Source: Pseudoscleropodium purum
Taxonomy: Eukaryota > Streptophyta > Bryopsida > Hypnales > Brachytheciaceae
DNA length: 64,000 nt
Direction: 5' to 3'
NCBI GenBank assembly: GCA_963969395.1
Contig: OZ017802.1
Span: forward strand, 3,598,501 to 3,662,500
Of the stretch, positions 60,431 through 64,000 are shown piece by piece; position 1 is the first letter of the stretch, and each line of letters begins with the position of its first letter. Below the pieces are notes generated by a model that saw nothing but the letters and a program-made list of their open reading frames with translations, was not told the DNA's origin and did no database searches. Made by a program: the position numbers and the translations under genes.

Positions 60431-61429
60431 CCCGTCCGTGCTGAACCCGGTAGTCATGGTTGCTGCCTGAATGTATTTAACGACACTAAGTGTCCGACGG
60501 ATTATAGAGAATCCTTCTAAGGGTCACTTTACATCAAGAGTAAACCTCCCAATCACCGCCCGGGCAAAATTGAAATACTTTTCCACACTAAAATAGTGAC
60601 TTGAATGCTTTGAAATTTGGTGTGATTCTTAATCGTCATGTTAAGACTTACTTTAAAAAAACAAAATGCAAAAGGTTTTTTCGTTCGAATTTTACAACAA
60701 TACAATGGCAATGAGTTTGAAATCTAAACCAAATTGTTTGACAGCCATTGATTGTACAACACGAAGCTCCACCATTAGTGTAAAGCCCTCACCGTTTGGT
60801 AATTAATGTATTTGGTGTATGGTGATTAGTGTTGTCTGGTCAATGGTAGGTTCACTCTAAAAGCCCAGGCCAATTCTCCTTGAGGCCGATTGCACAAAAT
60901 TTAAGTATAAGTCTCTTTTGGGTTCAAGGCCATCGTCAACTACTCATTAGAATAAGATTACAATAGGGGTTAATTCTCCCATATGTAAAGACGTTGAGGT
61001 GAAGAAGTTGGACCAATTCAATAAAATCTAGAAAAGATAGAGAAATATGCTTAAATTTCTAGGGCCACTTTACACTTAGAGGCTGGGCTAAAATCTCTTG
61101 AGGTTGATTGTACAAAATCCAATGATCTCATTTATTGAAAAAAATAATATTTTATAAGAATTTTTTTTATTTGAATCTAACATTGGCCTCAAGGCCAATT
61201 CTTGGCCTTGTATATTTGGTGCATCTAATTTAGTCAACTCAAACTAAATCAAATCATGTATTTTTTGAACAAAAAACTCATTCTACCAAATTGGCTTGGC
61301 CGTTAGGTGTAAAGGGTTTGAGATTGATTTCAATGTTTTATCCAATCACAAGTGAAGATTTTTGGCCTTTGAGACAACAAATTGTCTCGGCCTCTAAGTG
61401 TATAACAACTCTAAGATAGAAATTAGGTG

Positions 61430-61570
61430 TTCATTCTTGGAATTTTGTATGAAAAAAAGAGGTCTTGCATAGTAGTTTGACTTTCAATGAGTGTTCTTGG
61501 ATTTTCTTAAGCAAATGGTTTAGGTGGTTCTAAGAATGATGATTTCCATGGTGACCAACCTTGCGTTTCA
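61430..61570 (+). repeat. Dispersed repeat R4, copy 2
   Basis: Same-orientation relative of 50,515-50,660, roughly two-thirds identical by eye, without the near-inverted ends seen there. Confidence 0.5.
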
Positions 61571-62302
61571 AAGTTAAAAATAGAAACATTTTGCAAGATT
61601 TTTTATCCTCCAAATATTTTTCAAAAATTTTGACGTCTATTTTTTTAAATATTTTTTGTTGACCTTTTCCACTGGGTATAAATAATATACTTGAAGAGAA
61701 GTAATCTTTTCTATGTGTATACTTTCTACAAGCACCTAGATCTATAGCCATTTGTACTTGGGTCTTTAATAAAAAGGGCCTACTCAAACCAAAAGTAAAG
61801 GCATGCTTTACAATATTATGCCAAAGGCCATTCATAAAATACTTCTACTAGAGTGGATTTTCTTATTTGAAAAAAATCTTTCCAATTAGAAACATTCAAA
61901 TAATTTTTAAGAAATTAGAAAGATGATTTTAAAAGCTTTTAAGCCATCTTGAAGTCTTTATATAATAATTTAGGGCCATGTCCTTGACTTATTACAATCT
62001 TTCATTGAAAGAGAGGTATAGGTCAACCAAGTCTACTTACATAAGCCTTGAAAAAGAAGATTGACTACAACAAAAAAATAGATGAAAGATGCCAAATTAT
62101 CCTATTTAAGTAGTGTCTCATGATTGTTCATATATTTTGATGAAGGAGCATCGTAAGATTTCTATTGTTAAAATTTTAACATACTATGCCAAACCGACGA
62201 TGGTGGATTAATTCATTGTTATATACTTTAAAGCAATCTTATTGAAAGAATATAGTTTTGTTGTTGAAATACAACTTCATAACGATAAATGAAAATTTCA
62301 TC

Positions 62303-62351
62303 AATAATAATAATAATTATTATTATTATTATTACTACTACTACTACTATA
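62303..62351. repeat. Compound trinucleotide microsatellite (AAT)n(ATT)n(ACT)n
   Basis: Consecutive AAT, ATT and ACT tracts of about five units each. The AAT and ATT parts are mutually complementary and could fold back. Confidence 0.93.
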
Positions 62352-64000
62352 TAAAACCCCAATAGAAATGTTGTAATCATTTTATAATTTTTTCTATTTT
62401 ATGATATTAAAGTGACTAAAGCTCTTCAAAATCACATATTTTTTTGTTTTATTATTTTTGACTATAAGTCATGCAAAACCTAGAAAATGAGTTCCAAAAT
62501 GAATATCTAAGCTTATGAGGCAAGAAACTAGTTCAAATTGACATATTGTGAAAATTCAAAGCATTGTGCCAAATTAATATTGATATCATTTTTGAAGGGT
62601 CACTTGTGAATTGAAGAAAATACGTTTTTTAAGCAAAAGAAAAATATATTTTTCAAATTATAGAAGATTTAATTTGTTGAGAAATTTTTTGAAAATCTAT
62701 GGTGAACAAAAGTTGGAGAATTGGCACAAGAAGGTATTAACTCCCAAACTCCCTTAACTACAACAGGTTTTGGCATTTTGGGACACATTTTAATGATTTT
62801 GGATTTGTTTATTGATATATTTTTGATAAATACTAATCATTATTATTTTCTTGCCAAGTTGTATTTCGTGTGATTCCAACAAGCATTGCAAGAATTATAA
62901 GTCTTTTTTTTTTTGGGAGCAAAGTTGGGCTACTGGGGCAAGAAAAAAAATTGCCTCTTCATTTTTTTTAAATGTATTTAAATTTTAGATGTATATTTTA
63001 ATTGAAAGTTTCAAATCATTTTAATTTGATGGATATAATAAAAGTAACGATAAGCTCCAATTTGCAAACAGTCATGACATCTCTTCGTAGAATTAATATT
63101 GAAAATTAATTTGTAAAATTATTTGTTTACAATTTAGAAAAAAACAAAATCCAATGTGTAGATTTCCTGCTACAACATTGATTTATCACCATTGGGCTTC
63201 AGTTTTTTTTTTTTAAAAGCATTTGTGAATTATTAGATTTTTTGTCAATTGATGTAATTTTTTTAATTAAAAGATAATTTAAATTGAATACATAGCATTC
63301 AATGTTAATCTTTTAAATATATTATTAATTTATTTAAGCTTGAGATTTTTTTACTTCAACCAGTAGGCCATATAAACATTTTTGAATAAAAATTTGAATG
63401 AGGAAACTTCACTTCTTCAAGACTTGAATGAGTTGGAAAAATCTATTTTTGAAATTCAAGACTCATGATCTTACAATTAGTGAGGTTTTCATATCAATTT
63501 TTTTTGCAAGATGTATCTTAAAAAAGTTCACTAAAAGATTCTATTGGTGAATCTACTAAAAGTATATTAATCCCTAAAGGTATTTGATGTTTTTAAGCCC
63601 AAAAATTACTCAAAATACTTTAACTCAAAGTAAGGCTAAAATCTTCATCTATATTTATTCACCAACAAATTCAACCATAGGATCCTTTGGTTAAGTTGCT
63701 AAAGTACATCCTCTTAAAATTTTAGAATAAAAAACCTTACCAATTTCAAGATCGAGTTGCTTGAATTTCAAAAAGAAGTATTTTGAATTCTTCCCAAATA
63801 ATTAGATTTCATCTTTCAAACATTTTACACAAAAATGTGTAGATCCTACAATGTGTTACTCTCCATATATGTTGAATAAATAAGTTGGGAATACATTTAA
63901 AAAATTCCAATTTTCTTTTTCATATTCATGTTTGAAAAAAGGAGTGAGTATAAAGAACTAGAGTACGATTCAAAATACTAAATTGTCAAGAATTTAGTTA

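Larger units (their letters stand above)
60431..64000. other. AT-rich intergenic DNA to window end
   Basis: No gene seen. It holds repeat R4 copy 2 and a microsatellite, listed separately. The last 40 bases (GATTCAAAATACTAAA) match 4,926-4,965, so another copy of that repeat starts at the window edge. Confidence 0.55.

Overview
The window reads as nuclear DNA of a land plant. Protein-coding genes have GT-AG introns and plant-type products: a plant-style WAPL, a p24 cargo receptor of the plant delta type, and AP2-like domains. Intergenic DNA is very AT-rich with long A and T runs, and there is a short block of plant-type CCCTAAA telomere motif. The short MITE-like elements and AP2-like family would suit a bryophyte or another seedless plant, but the sequence alone does not fix the lineage.

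Left part (1-34,400): a dispersed tandem family of one two-exon gene, all copies on the + strand, in GC-richer islands within AT-rich DNA. Units A (about 340-3,700), B (19,500-22,430), C (24,900-27,600) and D (28,705-31,420) share the promoter-proximal block, exon 1, intron, exon 2 and 3' flank. A fifth decayed fragment (E) lies at 33,077-33,249. The encoded protein has a unique N-terminal domain, two closely spaced membrane segments, an AP2/ERF-like fold and, from exon 2, a glutamine-rich coiled coil. A, B and D carry frameshifts or nonsense codons. Copy C is intact except for one TGA at codon 301. This family is the best candidate for something undescribed.

Middle (34,472-42,300): a complete 14-exon minus-strand gene for WAPL, the cohesin-release factor, resolved to 941 residues with every junction in phase.

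Right part (52,105-60,400): a p24-delta gene (+, 4 exons, 208 residues) converges on a 12-exon minus-strand gene for an unrecognised coiled-coil protein of about 1,054 residues with scattered SFI1-like Trp/Phe motifs. Their stop codons are only about 300 bp apart.

Between the genes are small non-autonomous elements. They include a hAT-like MITE with an exact 8-bp target duplication inserted in the 3' flank of unit A, and a five-member MITE family with CATTAGAAGATTTT-type ends. There is also a larger candidate with CATTAACCCC ends, and at least three other dispersed AT-rich repeat families. No tRNA, rRNA or CRISPR array was recognised.
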